The position numbers and the translations under genes were made by a program. A DNA stretch of 64,000 nt from an uncultured Dorea sp. (GTDB lineage Bacteria; Bacillota; Clostridia; Lachnospirales; Lachnospiraceae), in contig CAJTYU010000001.1 in assembly GCA_910584095.1 (NCBI GenBank), forward strand, positions 124,001 through 188,000, written 5' to 3'. The notes under the pieces are model-generated. The model made no database searches, was not told the DNA's origin, and was given only the letters and a program-made list of their open reading frames with translations. Below are positions 26,739-35,654 of this stretch, one piece after another. Positions within the stretch are counted from its first letter, which is position 1; the number at the start of each line of letters is the position of its first letter.

Positions 26739-29700
26739 TCCTGTCTCTCCCCTGTTCTTCAAGTTCAAAAACTTTCTCGTCCTCCTCTATACTCCGAGGA
26801 CTCTCTATAGCCGCTGTATTTTCTTCATCTGTCGTAACGCTCTCTGCAGCCGCTGTATTTTCTTCATCTGTCGTAACGCTCTCTGCAGCCGCTGTATTTT
26901 CCCCATCTGTCATAACGCTCTCTGCAGCCGTCACGTCCTTCTCATATTCTCTGGAATCTTCACCGTCTGCCGTCTTCTTCACTCTGGTTTCTGCTCCGTC
27001 CTTTGTCTTTAAAATCTGTTCCGGATGATCTCCGAGCCAGCCTTTCCACGCATCCAGATAAGCACGGTAAATAACATCCCCATTCTCCTGTGAATCCGGC
27101 ACATAAACCGTAAGCCCTTTGGCGTCGCCGGGTGACGGTTCCCAAGCCGCAGGCTGAGCGCCCATGAAGGTCAGCGTCAGCGCTTTTCCATTTCTTCCGC
27201 CAAAAGCCGTTCCTCCAAGAGACGCGGCCGATGCCGGCAGCGTCAGTGTTTCCAAACTTCGGCATCCGTAGAATGTCCGCTCGCCTATGGCTGCCGCTGT
27301 GCTCTGACCCCAGCCCATCGTCTTAAGCGCCCCGCTGTTCTCAAAGCAAAGGTCAGGCAGGTCCGCAGAACACCACCAGTCCATCGTCTCGAGTCCGCTG
27401 TCCGCAAAGGCGCCTGCTCCGACGGAAATCACGGAAGAGTACAGGAATGCATATTTCATAGAGGTGCATCCCCGGAATGCTTCTTCTCCGATACTTTCCA
27501 GTCTGTAATAATAAATATAATTCTTGCCGTCGCTTCCCTGATAACTATACCACAAAACTGTGCCCAGCTGCCTGCATCCGTAAAAGGCCCGCCTTCCAAT
27601 AGCCGTAAGCTGATGTCCGGCCGACGCCGACGTGCGGAAACCAGTCAGACTTACGCAGCCCTCGAACGCTGAATCCGGCACCTTCACCGAAGTATTCCAC
27701 ACAACACTGTCCAGCGAACCGCAGCCTGCAAACGCGCCGCTTCCGACTTCTTTCACATTGGACGGGATGGTAATGCTTTTTAGATTGGGGTGCTCCGCCC
27801 CCGCCCCTTCATAAATGGACGTTACGTAACTGGGAATGCTGACCCCTTCCACATCTGTACAGATATCGATAATCCTCGTATTTCCTCTATCAAGAACCAG
27901 CCCGGAAGCCGTTGCAGAATAAGATGTATCCGTCCCCATGATTTTGCGCGCCTGTCCCTGCCATGCCTGCTGGTGCTTCTGCAGCGCCTCCGTCCTTACG
28001 CATACGATACATTCCCCTGAAATTCCAAGGGTATCCGCGGGAGGTTCCGGGGCATAGGATATGAGTACCTTTAATTCCCTGCAATCTCCAAATACATTCT
28101 CCGGCATCGTTTTAAGCGTCTCCGGCAGTCTGATAAACTTAACTGAGCAGCCGTCAAAGGCTCCTTCATAAATAGAGGCGATCCCTGTCTGGGAAAAATC
28201 CGCCATCGGGCCGGAAGCTGTACACCGAAACAACGCCGCATTCCCTTCCGCGTCCGCCCGGTATACTCCAGACGAATCCCACCAGCACCGAAACTGCTCC
28301 TCTCCCACTCTTCTAAATCCTGTCTTCGTTCCATCCGCATAATACTCATACCGCGTTTCTGCCCCGCCCACAGTCTTAAGGACAGACAGCGGATCCCCTA
28401 AAGAAGCAGCGAGTCTTCCAAGCATCGGCCCCCATGCCGCCAGATAGGCTTCGTACACTGTATCATCTGCAGAATCCGGCACAAAAATCTCCGTCTCCTC
28501 CATAAAACGGAAGGTATTAACCGTTACCGCAGCCGGCATGCTCCCTTTCATAACAATTTTATGGGACAATGCCGTTCCGTCCTCCTTTTCCGTCTGGAAC
28601 ATGAATGCAAATTCTCCGATCCTCTTTACACTTTCCGGCAGCGTCAGCTCCGCTAAACCGGAATCCTCAAAGGCCGCTTCCCGTATCTCCTCTATGGTTC
28701 CGGGAAGTTCCAGCTTTTTCAGCGCCGAATGGTAAAAAGCTCTCTCTCCTACTGCCGTCACATCCCCCGGCCACTGAGAAATCACCGTTTTTGCCGGAGG
28801 CACAGAAAGAAGCACAGTTCCTCCGGATGCTCCCGGCTTGCTGTAAAGCACCCCGTCCACGCTCATATAATTCGGATTGTCCGGAGATACAACATACTTC
28901 TCTAGAGAATAATACTGATTCCCTTCATTGGTAACCACTGACGAAACAGTTTTGGAAATTACAATCGTTTTTATCTTATCATTCGTCGATGTGACCAGCT
29001 CCAGATTCTTCACTCCATCCGGAACCACATAGACACTGCTGCTGCCTGTATATCCAAAAGAGGTATCTGCTCCTGTGTCAAAATCGCTTTTATCCGTATA
29101 GCTTGGCGTCAGCTTCCCTCCGGCATCCGTTACAAAACCTTCAAAATACCTGCCGTCCTCATCGATTCCATTATTTTCGGCAACCCATATCAAAGCTTCG
29201 TCTTCACTGTTAAAAGTCTTCTTTTTCCCATTGATATAAATAACAAATCTGCTTTCCTCATTGTCGTCTGACGGCTTTCCGGGCTTTGGCTTCTCGAATC
29301 CCGGCTTTTCACTCTCTGAGTCTTCATTCCCCGGAGGTTCGTGCCCCGTTCCTTGCTGCCCGGAACCAGAATCCGTCCCCGGACGGGTTACATCCGGATT
29401 CACTGCCATGTCCACGGTATCAGACGGCTTTACACCATTCGCCATCCCATCCGGAAGAATCACCTGCTCCTTTTCAGTATCTCTCACAGCCTCCGATTCT
29501 TCGATTTTCTGGCTTTCTTCCTGCTCCTGCTTTCTATCGGAATCATGGGTAATGTCTTCCATGCTATCCCCCTCTTCCGCCAGATCAAAAGCCGTATCAC
29601 CAGATGAATCTGCCATATCAGAAGAAAAGGACGCGGCAAAATCTCCCGGATCAAACTGAAGATCCTCCCCGGATACTCCAAACGCTATGCCCAGTACAAT

Positions 29701-29790
29701 TCCCGCTATGATAACCACAATACCTGTTCCGGCAAGATGCCCCCGCACATATTTCAACAGCCTCTTTCCCTTTTTTCCCTTCTTTCTCAT
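26728..29790 (-). CDS. Membrane-anchored BspA-like leucine-rich repeat protein
   Basis: 1020 residues. A basic N-terminus (KKGKKGKRLLK) and one membrane helix at about 16-36 place the rest outside the cell. Residues 40-190 are acidic and Ser/Pro/Gly-rich. From about 270 follow two blocks of LRR_5 repeats (consensus IGxxAFxGCxxLxxVxLPxSV). A segment VPDS...YxAYLxAW...LG...LKTxxGAETR occurs twice, near 437-495 and 895-950, marking an internal duplication. Near the C-terminus a 13-residue unit TTDEENTAAAESV is repeated about 3.5 times. The start overlaps the kinase stop by four bases (ATGA). Probable surface-binding protein partnered with MoxR/DUF58. Confidence 0.9.
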   Translation of the reverse strand: MRKKGKKGKRLLKYVRGHLAGTGIVVIIAGIVLGIAFGVSGEDLQFDPGDFAASFSSDMADSSGDTAFDLAEEGDSMEDITHDSDRKQEQEESQKIEESEAVRDTEKEQVILPDGMANGVKPSDTVDMAVNPDVTRPGTDSGSGQQGTGHEPPGNEDSESEKPGFEKPKPGKPSDDNEESRFVIYINGKKKTFNSEDEALIWVAENNGIDEDGRYFEGFVTDAGGKLTPSYTDKSDFDTGADTSFGYTGSSSVYVVPDGVKNLELVTSTNDKIKTIVISKTVSSVVTNEGNQYYSLEKYVVSPDNPNYMSVDGVLYSKPGASGGTVLLSVPPAKTVISQWPGDVTAVGERAFYHSALKKLELPGTIEEIREAAFEDSGLAELTLPESVKRIGEFAFMFQTEKEDGTALSHKIVMKGSMPAAVTVNTFRFMEETEIFVPDSADDTVYEAYLAAWGPMLGRLAASLGDPLSVLKTVGGAETRYEYYADGTKTGFRRVGEEQFRCWWDSSGVYRADAEGNAALFRCTASGPMADFSQTGIASIYEGAFDGCSVKFIRLPETLKTMPENVFGDCRELKVLISYAPEPPADTLGISGECIVCVRTEALQKHQQAWQGQARKIMGTDTSYSATASGLVLDRGNTRIIDICTDVEGVSIPSYVTSIYEGAGAEHPNLKSITIPSNVKEVGSGAFAGCGSLDSVVWNTSVKVPDSAFEGCVSLTGFRTSASAGHQLTAIGRRAFYGCRQLGTVLWYSYQGSDGKNYIYYYRLESIGEEAFRGCTSMKYAFLYSSVISVGAGAFADSGLETMDWWCSADLPDLCFENSGALKTMGWGQSTAAAIGERTFYGCRSLETLTLPASAASLGGTAFGGRNGKALTLTFMGAQPAAWEPSPGDAKGLTVYVPDSQENGDVIYRAYLDAWKGWLGDHPEQILKTKDGAETRVKKTADGEDSREYEKDVTAAESVMTDGENTAAAESVTTDEENTAAAESVTTDEENTAAIESPRSIEEDEKVFELEEQGRDRNDY
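26801..26935. repeat. 39-bp tandem repeat inside the LRR gene
   Basis: Three full units at 26801-26839, 26840-26878 and 26879-26917 and a partial fourth. Units 1 and 2 differ at only two bases and unit 3 at three, and the unit length keeps the reading frame (13 residues). Such recent repeats are prone to copy-number change. Confidence 0.9.
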
Positions 29791-31529
29791 TTCATCGGCC
29801 TCCCTATGGTGTTCACCAGCTCGTCAAAATCAATTGGCTTCGATACATGGCCGTTCATTCCGATGGAGACGGAACGCCGCTTATCCTCCACAAACGCATC
29901 CGCCGACAATGCATAAATTGGAATCTTGGCAGCATCCGGCCGTTTCAGGCCCCGGATCGCAGCCGTAGCTTCCCATCCATTCATCACAGGCATCTGGATA
30001 TCCATCAGAATCGTATCATAATACTCGGCTTCATGCTTTGTAAATAACTTCACCGCTTCCTCGCCGTTTAGCGCCAGATCCACAACAGCCCCCATCTCTT
30101 CCAAAATACTCATGGCAATCTCTGCATTGATCTCATTATCTTCCGCCATCAAAAGCCGCATGCCTTCAATCGTAACCTCAGTCGTCTCTTCCTCTAAAAC
30201 GCCGCCGCTCTTATCTTCAAAAATAACCTCCTCAAGCATTTCCTGCGGCGCGGAAGCATCTACCGGAAGCGCGACGAACACGCTAAAATCGCTTCCCTTT
30301 CCCTCTTCGCTGTCTACCACGATCTGTCCGTCCATCAGCTTCACCATATTATCCGCAATCGCCATGCCAAGCCCGCTGCCTCCATAGCTTTTTGCGATCG
30401 TCGCTGTTTCCTGCTCAAAGGGCTTAAAAATCCGCTTGAGAAATTCCGGGCTAATCCCTTTTCCCGTATCCCTGACGCGGATCATAAAATGAACCTTCCC
30501 GTCCATGCGGTTCATCTGGCGGAAAGTCAGCGTGATCCGCCCTCCCGCCGGTGTGAATTTCACGGCATTCGAGATAAAGTTCACCACAACCTGAGATAAC
30601 CTCAGCTCGTCGCCGATCACCCGCCTAACGTCAAAATCCAGCATCTCAATCTTAAATACCACGCCCTTTTCCTCGATCGTCTTCTGGAACATGGTCCTAA
30701 TCTTCTCCGCAAATGCAAACAGGTCAAAAGGCTCCTTGGCAAGCTCAAGCTTCCCGCTCTCAATACGGGACATATCCAGAATATCATTAATCAGCCCCAG
30801 CAAAAACTGCGACAGACTCTCTGCCTTCTCCAAGTATTCCTCAATCGCCTTGTACTCCTCCAAAGCCTTGCAGTGTTCATCCATACGCGAAGCGCTTCGC
30901 CGGCTCAATGCCAGCATTCCGAGGATTCCATTCATCGGCGTACGGATCTCATGAGACATATTCGATAAGAAGTCCGTCTTATACTGCACATCCTTCTGAG
31001 CTTCCCTGATCTCATTTCTCAGACGGGCAATCTCCGCCTGTTCATATGTATTCTCCCGAAACCGGAACAGATATGCCGCCCCATCATCAGAAAGCGCCGC
31101 CATCAGCTCATACCAGGCTTCCGTTCCATCCGCTCTCCTGCTGGGAAAATGCTGCAGCAGCTCTCCCTGCCCGTCCCACGCCTTCCATCTGCGCACAAAT
31201 TCACGACGGTATTCACTCGTCGTAACCCGCTCTAAAGCCTCCGGGTCTATCTCTATCTGTTCTGCTGAAATTCCCCACATCGCCTCTGCATTCTCACTGA
31301 GATATAAGACCTTCCGGCTGCACCGGTCAAGCATCATATATACGATGTTTTCTTCCCCGTATACATTCTTAAAAAACATTCTTTCATACTGAAACCGCCT
31401 GCTGCTCTTTCTCTCTCTATGCCACATGCGTACCGTAACGATGCACACCGCCAGCGCCAGCCATGCCAGCAGAAGTAACACAAACGCGATATATAAAAAA
31501 TGATACGGCATTCCGCCCGCTTCTCTCAT
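29787..31529 (-). CDS. Hybrid sensor histidine kinase/response regulator
   Basis: 580 residues. One membrane helix at about 9-32, a PAS-like domain at 50-165, then HisKA with phospho-acceptor His in SNMSHEIRTPMNG (about 190-200). The HATPase has N-box NFISNAVKFTP, G1 RDTGKGI and G2 GGSGLGMA. A C-terminal receiver has AEDNEINAE and phospho-acceptor Asp in ILMDIQMPVMNG. No output domain is fused. AAGGAGC precedes the ATG. First gene of the operon leading to LRR, MoxR, DUF58, transglutaminase-fold and EamA genes, so it probably senses an envelope or surface signal linked to them. The final output protein is not in the window. Confidence 0.93.
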   Translation of the reverse strand: MREAGGMPYHFLYIAFVLLLLAWLALAVCIVTVRMWHRERKSSRRFQYERMFFKNVYGEENIVYMMLDRCSRKVLYLSENAEAMWGISAEQIEIDPEALERVTTSEYRREFVRRWKAWDGQGELLQHFPSRRADGTEAWYELMAALSDDGAAYLFRFRENTYEQAEIARLRNEIREAQKDVQYKTDFLSNMSHEIRTPMNGILGMLALSRRSASRMDEHCKALEEYKAIEEYLEKAESLSQFLLGLINDILDMSRIESGKLELAKEPFDLFAFAEKIRTMFQKTIEEKGVVFKIEMLDFDVRRVIGDELRLSQVVVNFISNAVKFTPAGGRITLTFRQMNRMDGKVHFMIRVRDTGKGISPEFLKRIFKPFEQETATIAKSYGGSGLGMAIADNMVKLMDGQIVVDSEEGKGSDFSVFVALPVDASAPQEMLEEVIFEDKSGGVLEEETTEVTIEGMRLLMAEDNEINAEIAMSILEEMGAVVDLALNGEEAVKLFTKHEAEYYDTILMDIQMPVMNGWEATAAIRGLKRPDAAKIPIYALSADAFVEDKRRSVSIGMNGHVSKPIDFDELVNTIGRPMK

Positions 31530-31694
31530 GTAGTTAAGCTCCTTTTTATTTATTTCTATATTATACAGGATACCGTTATAATTTTCATCACTCTTTTTTT
31601 TTAAAACAAGTCAAATATTCAGATTTTCTTAAGATATTTTACAAAGATTTTAACCCCCTGACATATTCCATTCATAATTGTCTGATATAGTAAA

Positions 31695-31909
31695 TATATC
31701 AAATGAAGACAGCAGTTGTATTCTACAGCGCGTAAGTATGATTGCTGGACTTCGACTAAAAACAATTATATTTACATAGATTAAAAGGATGCGCCGCCAA
31801 AAGGCAGTAGCCCATAAGGAAACATTGAAAAACTTATGACTTATGCCAGGTAAACGAAAAAATAGAAAATGCTATGCAAAAGTTCCACAGATTGCATAGC
31901 ATTTTTTAT
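31695..31909 (+). ncRNA. Candidate structured RNA with terminator, family unknown
   Basis: A non-coding stretch with several pairing segments (GCC-aaaa-GGC near 31795-31804; CATAAG with two CTTATG copies at about 31813-31845) ends in a strong plus-strand terminator. No gene follows for about 280 bases, so an independent small RNA fits better than a riboswitch. I cannot assign a family; it does not match the purine, T-box, c-di-GMP-I or TPP consensus I know. Confidence 0.35.
31866..31909 (+). terminator. Intrinsic terminator
   Basis: Perfect 14-bp arms AAAATGCTATGCAA (31866-31879) and TTGCATAGCATTTT (31892-31905), with the U-run continuing TTTTTTATT. Confidence 0.85.
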
Positions 31910-32030
31910 TTCGCAAAGACATTAGGTTTCAATTTTTCAGTGTTCCAACGGAACGCGCAGCTATCGCAGCAGGTGATGATCTCAGGGGGTTGGGGATAGG
32001 CCGCCAACAAGCGTTTACGCAGGTTTTCCG
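31906..32030 (-). pseudogene. Cys-rich coding remnant
   Basis: The minus strand reads about 40 codons without a start (PENLRKRLLAAYPQPP then EIITCCDSCAFRWNTEKL) down to TAA at 31906-31908; a stop precedes it. Composition looks protein-like, but I do not recognise the family. It may mark the left border of the island. Confidence 0.3.
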
Positions 32031-32128
32031 GTTACGGAAAATCTACGTAAATGAGCCTTCTGTACAAGAAGACATTGCTTGCCGGTATGCTTTGAGCTAT
32101 ACATTTTGTGAACAGTAATAGCAGACAG

Positions 32129-32157
32129 TTGCTTTTTAAGCATACCTCAGATATAAT
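32129..32157 (+). promoter_or_regulatory. Promoter of the LysR gene
   Basis: TTGCTT (32129-32134), 17 bp, TATAAT (32152-32157), 30 bases before the ATG, which follows GCAGGAGG. Confidence 0.65.
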
Positions 32158-32187
32158 ATAAAAGCTATTTATGCAGGAGGTATTGCA

Positions 32188-33072
32188 ATGGAAATACGGG
32201 TGCTTCGCTATTTTCTTGCTGTTGTTCGCGAAGGAGGAATCAATCGGGCAGCAGAAGTCTTACATATTACCCAGCCGACATTGAGCCGCCAGCTATCACA
32301 GTTAGAGGAAGAAGTTGGTGTTAAGCTGTTTTACAGAGGCGCAAAAAAGATTACCTTAACAAACGAGGGAATTTTACTGCGGCGGAGAGCAGAGGAAATT
32401 TTGTCTTTAGTTGACCGGACAGAAAAAGAGCTGATTGAACAGGACGAGATGGTGGAAGGCAGAATCGTCATTGGCGGCGGGGAATTGGCGGCCATGCAGG
32501 TGCTGCCGGAAATCATTGAAACTTTCCGAGACAAGTATTCCCTTGTAACTTTCGACATTTTTACAGGAAATGCCGATCTTGTGAAGGAGCAGATGGAAAA
32601 AGGATTGATTGATATTGGTGTTTTACTGGAACCGGTTGACATAGAAAAGTTTGATTTTATTCGCCTGAAAGGAAAAGAGCGCTGGGTTGTTTTAATGCGC
32701 CCGGACGATCCGCTTGCGGAAAAAGAAGCTGTGAGTGCAAAAGACTTGGCGAATAAGCCGCTCATACTTCCGAGACGGACAAATGTGAGGAACGAATTAT
32801 CCCACTGGTTCGGCGATTTCTTCCATGAAAAACAGGTTCTCTTTACCAGTAATCTGGCCACAAACAGCGCCCTTATGGTTCAGAGGGGGCTGGCATACTC
32901 CATTGTAATTGAGGGTTCCGTACCCTTTTGGGATAAAGAAAAAATTATTTACCGGCCATTATCACCGGAACTGACAGCAAGCAGTGTGCTGGCATGGAAA
33001 AAACAGCAGCCGTTTAGTTTGGCTGCGACAAAATTTATAGAACACATGAGATACCTTTTAGGCATAACCTGA
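32188..33072 (+). CDS. LysR-family transcriptional regulator
   Basis: 294 residues. N-terminal winged helix (LRYFLAVVREGGINRAAEVL, then HITQPTLSRQLSQLEEEVG) and a periplasmic-binding-like effector domain from about 90. Full family length. It heads the island and probably controls the following cupin, flavodoxin and reductase genes, an arrangement common in gut Firmicutes and thought to respond to redox-active compounds. No local inverted operator was certain. Confidence 0.92.
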   Translation: MEIRVLRYFLAVVREGGINRAAEVLHITQPTLSRQLSQLEEEVGVKLFYRGAKKITLTNEGILLRRRAEEILSLVDRTEKELIEQDEMVEGRIVIGGGELAAMQVLPEIIETFRDKYSLVTFDIFTGNADLVKEQMEKGLIDIGVLLEPVDIEKFDFIRLKGKERWVVLMRPDDPLAEKEAVSAKDLANKPLILPRRTNVRNELSHWFGDFFHEKQVLFTSNLATNSALMVQRGLAYSIVIEGSVPFWDKEKIIYRPLSPELTASSVLAWKKQQPFSLAATKFIEHMRYLLGIT

Positions 33073-33089
33073 ATATAAAAACTAAGCAT

Positions 33090-33167
33090 TTGATATGACC
33101 AATGACCTAAATTATAATGTAGGTGTAGAAAAAAGTGCAGCCGCTTTTCTTCTGTACCTGCATTTTT
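33090..33167 (+). promoter_or_regulatory. Promoter followed at once by a terminator-like leader hairpin
   Basis: TTGATA (33090-33095), 17 bp, TATAAT (33113-33118). The expected start near 33125 falls in a hairpin AGGTGTAGAA...TTCTGTACCT (33121-33159), followed by CATTTTTATG. The hairpin could end LysR transcription, attenuate the new transcript, or protect its 5' end. Confidence 0.55.
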
Positions 33168-33220
33168 ATGTAGCGGAAAGTTTGCAGAGAGTGCTTTCTA
33201 TTAAATAAGGGAGGCTGACG

Positions 33221-33403
33221 ATGACATTAGAGGAAGTAACCAGACAGGTAAAAAAGTGTGGAAAGACAAAGGAGGATCAGATACGGATTTTAAGAAAAAG
33301 CAGATTACAACTGTTGGATGAAATACATTCCAAGCAGCAATTATTAGACCAGTTGGATTATATGATCCATGAAATTAAGAAAGATTCGGAGGTTTCTATA
33401 TGA
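33221..33403 (+). CDS. Small helical protein between LysR and cupin
   Basis: 60 residues, charged and helical (KEDQIRILRKSRLQLLDEIH, then SKQQLLDQLDYMIHEIKK). I have the impression of similar small proteins accompanying such LysR clusters, but no function is known to me. GGGAGG precedes the ATG, and the stop overlaps the cupin start (ATGA), so it is translated with it. Confidence 0.75.
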   Translation: MTLEEVTRQVKKCGKTKEDQIRILRKSRLQLLDEIHSKQQLLDQLDYMIHEIKKDSEVSI

Positions 33404-33813
33404 AAAGATCAGAACACGAGACTATTTTTGAAAAAGGCGTCCCCAATCCTTTTGGCGGGTATTTTACAGGACAGTCCTATCTGGCAATGCTGACACAGTT
33501 AAATGGCGTAGGTGTTGCAAATGTAACTTTTGAACCTGCCTGCCGGAATAACTGGCACATCCATCATGGAGAGAACGGCGGCGGCCAGATTCTGCTCGTT
33601 ACCGGAGGGCGGGGCTGGTATCAGGAATGGGGAAAAGAAGCACAGGAGCTTCGGGCCGGAGATGTGGTTACAATTCCTGCGGGCGTGAAACATTGGCATG
33701 GGGCGGCAAAAGACAGCTGGTTTTCCCATGTGGCCATAGAAGTTCCCGGCGAGGGTACTTCCAATGAATGGCTGGAAGCAGTTTCAGATACGGATTACAG
33801 CAAATTGAAGTAG
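33400..33813 (+). CDS. Cupin-domain protein
   Basis: 137 residues with a single cupin barrel. Motif 1 is NNWHIHHGENGGGQ with two or three His and Glu as metal ligands, and motif 2 is IPAGVKHWHGA. This matches cupins that accompany carboxymuconolactone-decarboxylase-like proteins in aromatic or quinone-related clusters. Starts within the stop of the preceding gene. Enzyme activity is unproven. Confidence 0.9.
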   Translation: MKRSEHETIFEKGVPNPFGGYFTGQSYLAMLTQLNGVGVANVTFEPACRNNWHIHHGENGGGQILLVTGGRGWYQEWGKEAQELRAGDVVTIPAGVKHWHGAAKDSWFSHVAIEVPGEGTSNEWLEAVSDTDYSKLK

Positions 33814-33823
33814 GAGGCAGACA

Positions 33824-34770
33824 ATGAAAGTAATATTTTGATTGTCTATTTTTCACGATGGGGTAACACAGAGTATCCCAATGACGTGGATGCGACGACA
33901 TCTGCCAGCATTGTGGCAGATGAAGAAAATTACGGAACTACAGAATATATGGCCCGTATGATACGGGAAAATGTCGGCGGTGATCTTCACCTTATCCAAA
34001 CACAGGAACCTTATCCGACCGATTTTGATGAGCTTCGGGATTTGAACCACAGTGAAATGGCGGAGAATTATCTGCCTGCTTTGGCGGAAAGCAATCTGGA
34101 TACTTCCAGATATGATACCGTGTTCATCGGCTATCCTGTATGGGCGACAGAAGTTCCGCAGGCCGTACTTTCTTTTTTGAACGAATATGATCTTACCGGA
34201 AAAACAGTGGTTCCGTTTTGTACGCATGACGGATACGGAGCAGGCGGCAGTTACGAAACAATCCGTGAGGCCAGCCATGCTGCAGAATCGCCGGATGGTC
34301 TGGCGGTTGAAGCAAAAGACGTTCTGACTGCTGAAAATACCGTTGCTGCATGGCTTGAAGAAATTGGTATCAGAGGAAAGAGCGTTGGAACAGAAATGAC
34401 GGAGACCGCCATTACAATCACGATTGGCGACATCGTGCTTGACGGGGTGATTTATGATACTGCGCTGGCACAGGAAATAAAAGAATATTTTCCCCTCACG
34501 ATTTCCATGAGTGGTTTTGGAGGGAGGGAATATTATGGCGGTGTAGACTTCTATCCTGCGGCGGAGAATCTGGCGGGCGGAGGAAACACCTTTGACAATG
34601 GCGATATTACTTACTGCGAGGCCCATCATAACATGGCGGTTTTTTATGCACAGCCAGAAAATCCCGTGCTTTCCGTGGATGTCATTCCGATTGGCAGAGT
34701 GACTTCGGACTTATCTGTTTTTGAAAACCTTGAAAGCCGGGTGGAAATTACCTTCTCACTGGCAGAATAG
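33824..34770 (+). pseudogene. Flavodoxin plus cyclophilin-like protein, frameshifted at its start
   Basis: AGGAGG-cagaca-ATG (33824) reads ATG AAA GTA ATA TTT TGA and stops after five codons. One frame away the sequence gives SNILIVYFSRWGNTEYP and an open frame of about 310 codons. One extra A in the short A-run would restore MKSNILIVYFS. Downstream the protein is complete: flavodoxin domain (FIGYPVWATEVP, VPFCTHDGYG) to about 175 and a cyclophilin-like domain (about 185-305). A TTG at 33838 could start translation but has no ribosome site near it. Inactivated or phase-variable, unless a sequencing error. Confidence 0.7.
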
Positions 34771-34863
34771 AGAGTGAACACAAGTTCCTAAGTCAAATAT
34801 CCATGCAAGCATGGCTGCTTGGCTCGTTGCTTCGCGGGAATAAAAAAATTGGAGGAAAGACCT

Positions 34864-35592
34864 ATGAAAAAAATTGCAGCTTTATTACTTACTCTTTTGA
34901 TGGCCGTATCCATTACGGCATGTGCCGGGAGCAGTGAACCGGCTGAAACTGGTTCGTCTGACGTGGAGAACAGCGTAGCAGAGGAAATGTCCGAACCGGA
35001 AAGCAGCGCAGCAGAATCCGAACAAGAAAACGAGACTTCGCAGCCCGGTGGAACGGAAGAAACGGAGCCTGTGCCTGAAACGGATACCGGGATGGAAGGG
35101 GCAAAGGTACTGGTAGCTTATTTCTCTGCCACCAATACAACAGAGGGTGTGGCCAAACATATTGCAAATGGTCTGAACGCAGACCTTTATGAGATTGTCC
35201 CGGAGGAACCTTATACAGAAGCAGATCTGAATTATAACGATGATAACAGCCGCAGTACCATTGAAATGAATGACCCTTCCGCACGTCCGGCTATCTCCGG
35301 TTCGGTGGAGAACATGGCGCAATACGACATTGTATTTATAGGGTATCCGATTTGGTGGGGCGAAGCGCCAAGAATCGTCAGCACCTTTATGGAAAGTTAT
35401 GATTTTTCCGGCAAGACGATTGTTCCTTTCTGCACTTCCGGCGGCAGCGGTATTGGTTCCAGCGATTCCAATTTGGAGCAGCTTACCAGTGGCGCTGACT
35501 GGCTGGATGGACGGCGGCTGAACGGAAGTGATTCGGAGGAAACGGTTATGGAATGGGTAAACGGTCTTGGGCTGGATGTAAGCGCAGAATAA
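34864..35592 (+). CDS. Flavodoxin-like lipoprotein
   Basis: 242 residues from ATG 34864, which follows GGAGGAAAG; upstream in-frame codons have no site. Signal peptide MKKIAALLLTLL with lipobox ITAC, then an acidic Ser/Glu-rich linker (about 22-75). The flavodoxin domain has VLVAYFSATNTTEGVAKHI (FMN phosphate loop), FIGYPIWWGEAPRIV (w-loop) and VPFCTSGGSGIGSS. An exported FMN protein probably linked to the DUF4405 membrane protein that follows. Confidence 0.9.
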   Translation: MKKIAALLLTLLMAVSITACAGSSEPAETGSSDVENSVAEEMSEPESSAAESEQENETSQPGGTEETEPVPETDTGMEGAKVLVAYFSATNTTEGVAKHIANGLNADLYEIVPEEPYTEADLNYNDDNSRSTIEMNDPSARPAISGSVENMAQYDIVFIGYPIWWGEAPRIVSTFMESYDFSGKTIVPFCTSGGSGIGSSDSNLEQLTSGADWLDGRRLNGSDSEETVMEWVNGLGLDVSAE

Positions 35593-35654
35593 ACGGTCAG
35601 CAGAGAGTCAGGGTTTTGCTTTGGCGTTCTGCTCTTAACAGGGAGGAAAGCGGC

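Larger units (their letters stand above)
31530..32187. other. Long intergenic region, left side of the plus-strand island
   Basis: 658 bases: upstream region of the kinase operon, a possible structured RNA ending in a strong terminator (31866-31909), a short Cys-rich coding remnant on the minus strand (31906-32030) and the LysR promoter (32129-32157). No intact gene. Confidence 0.6.
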
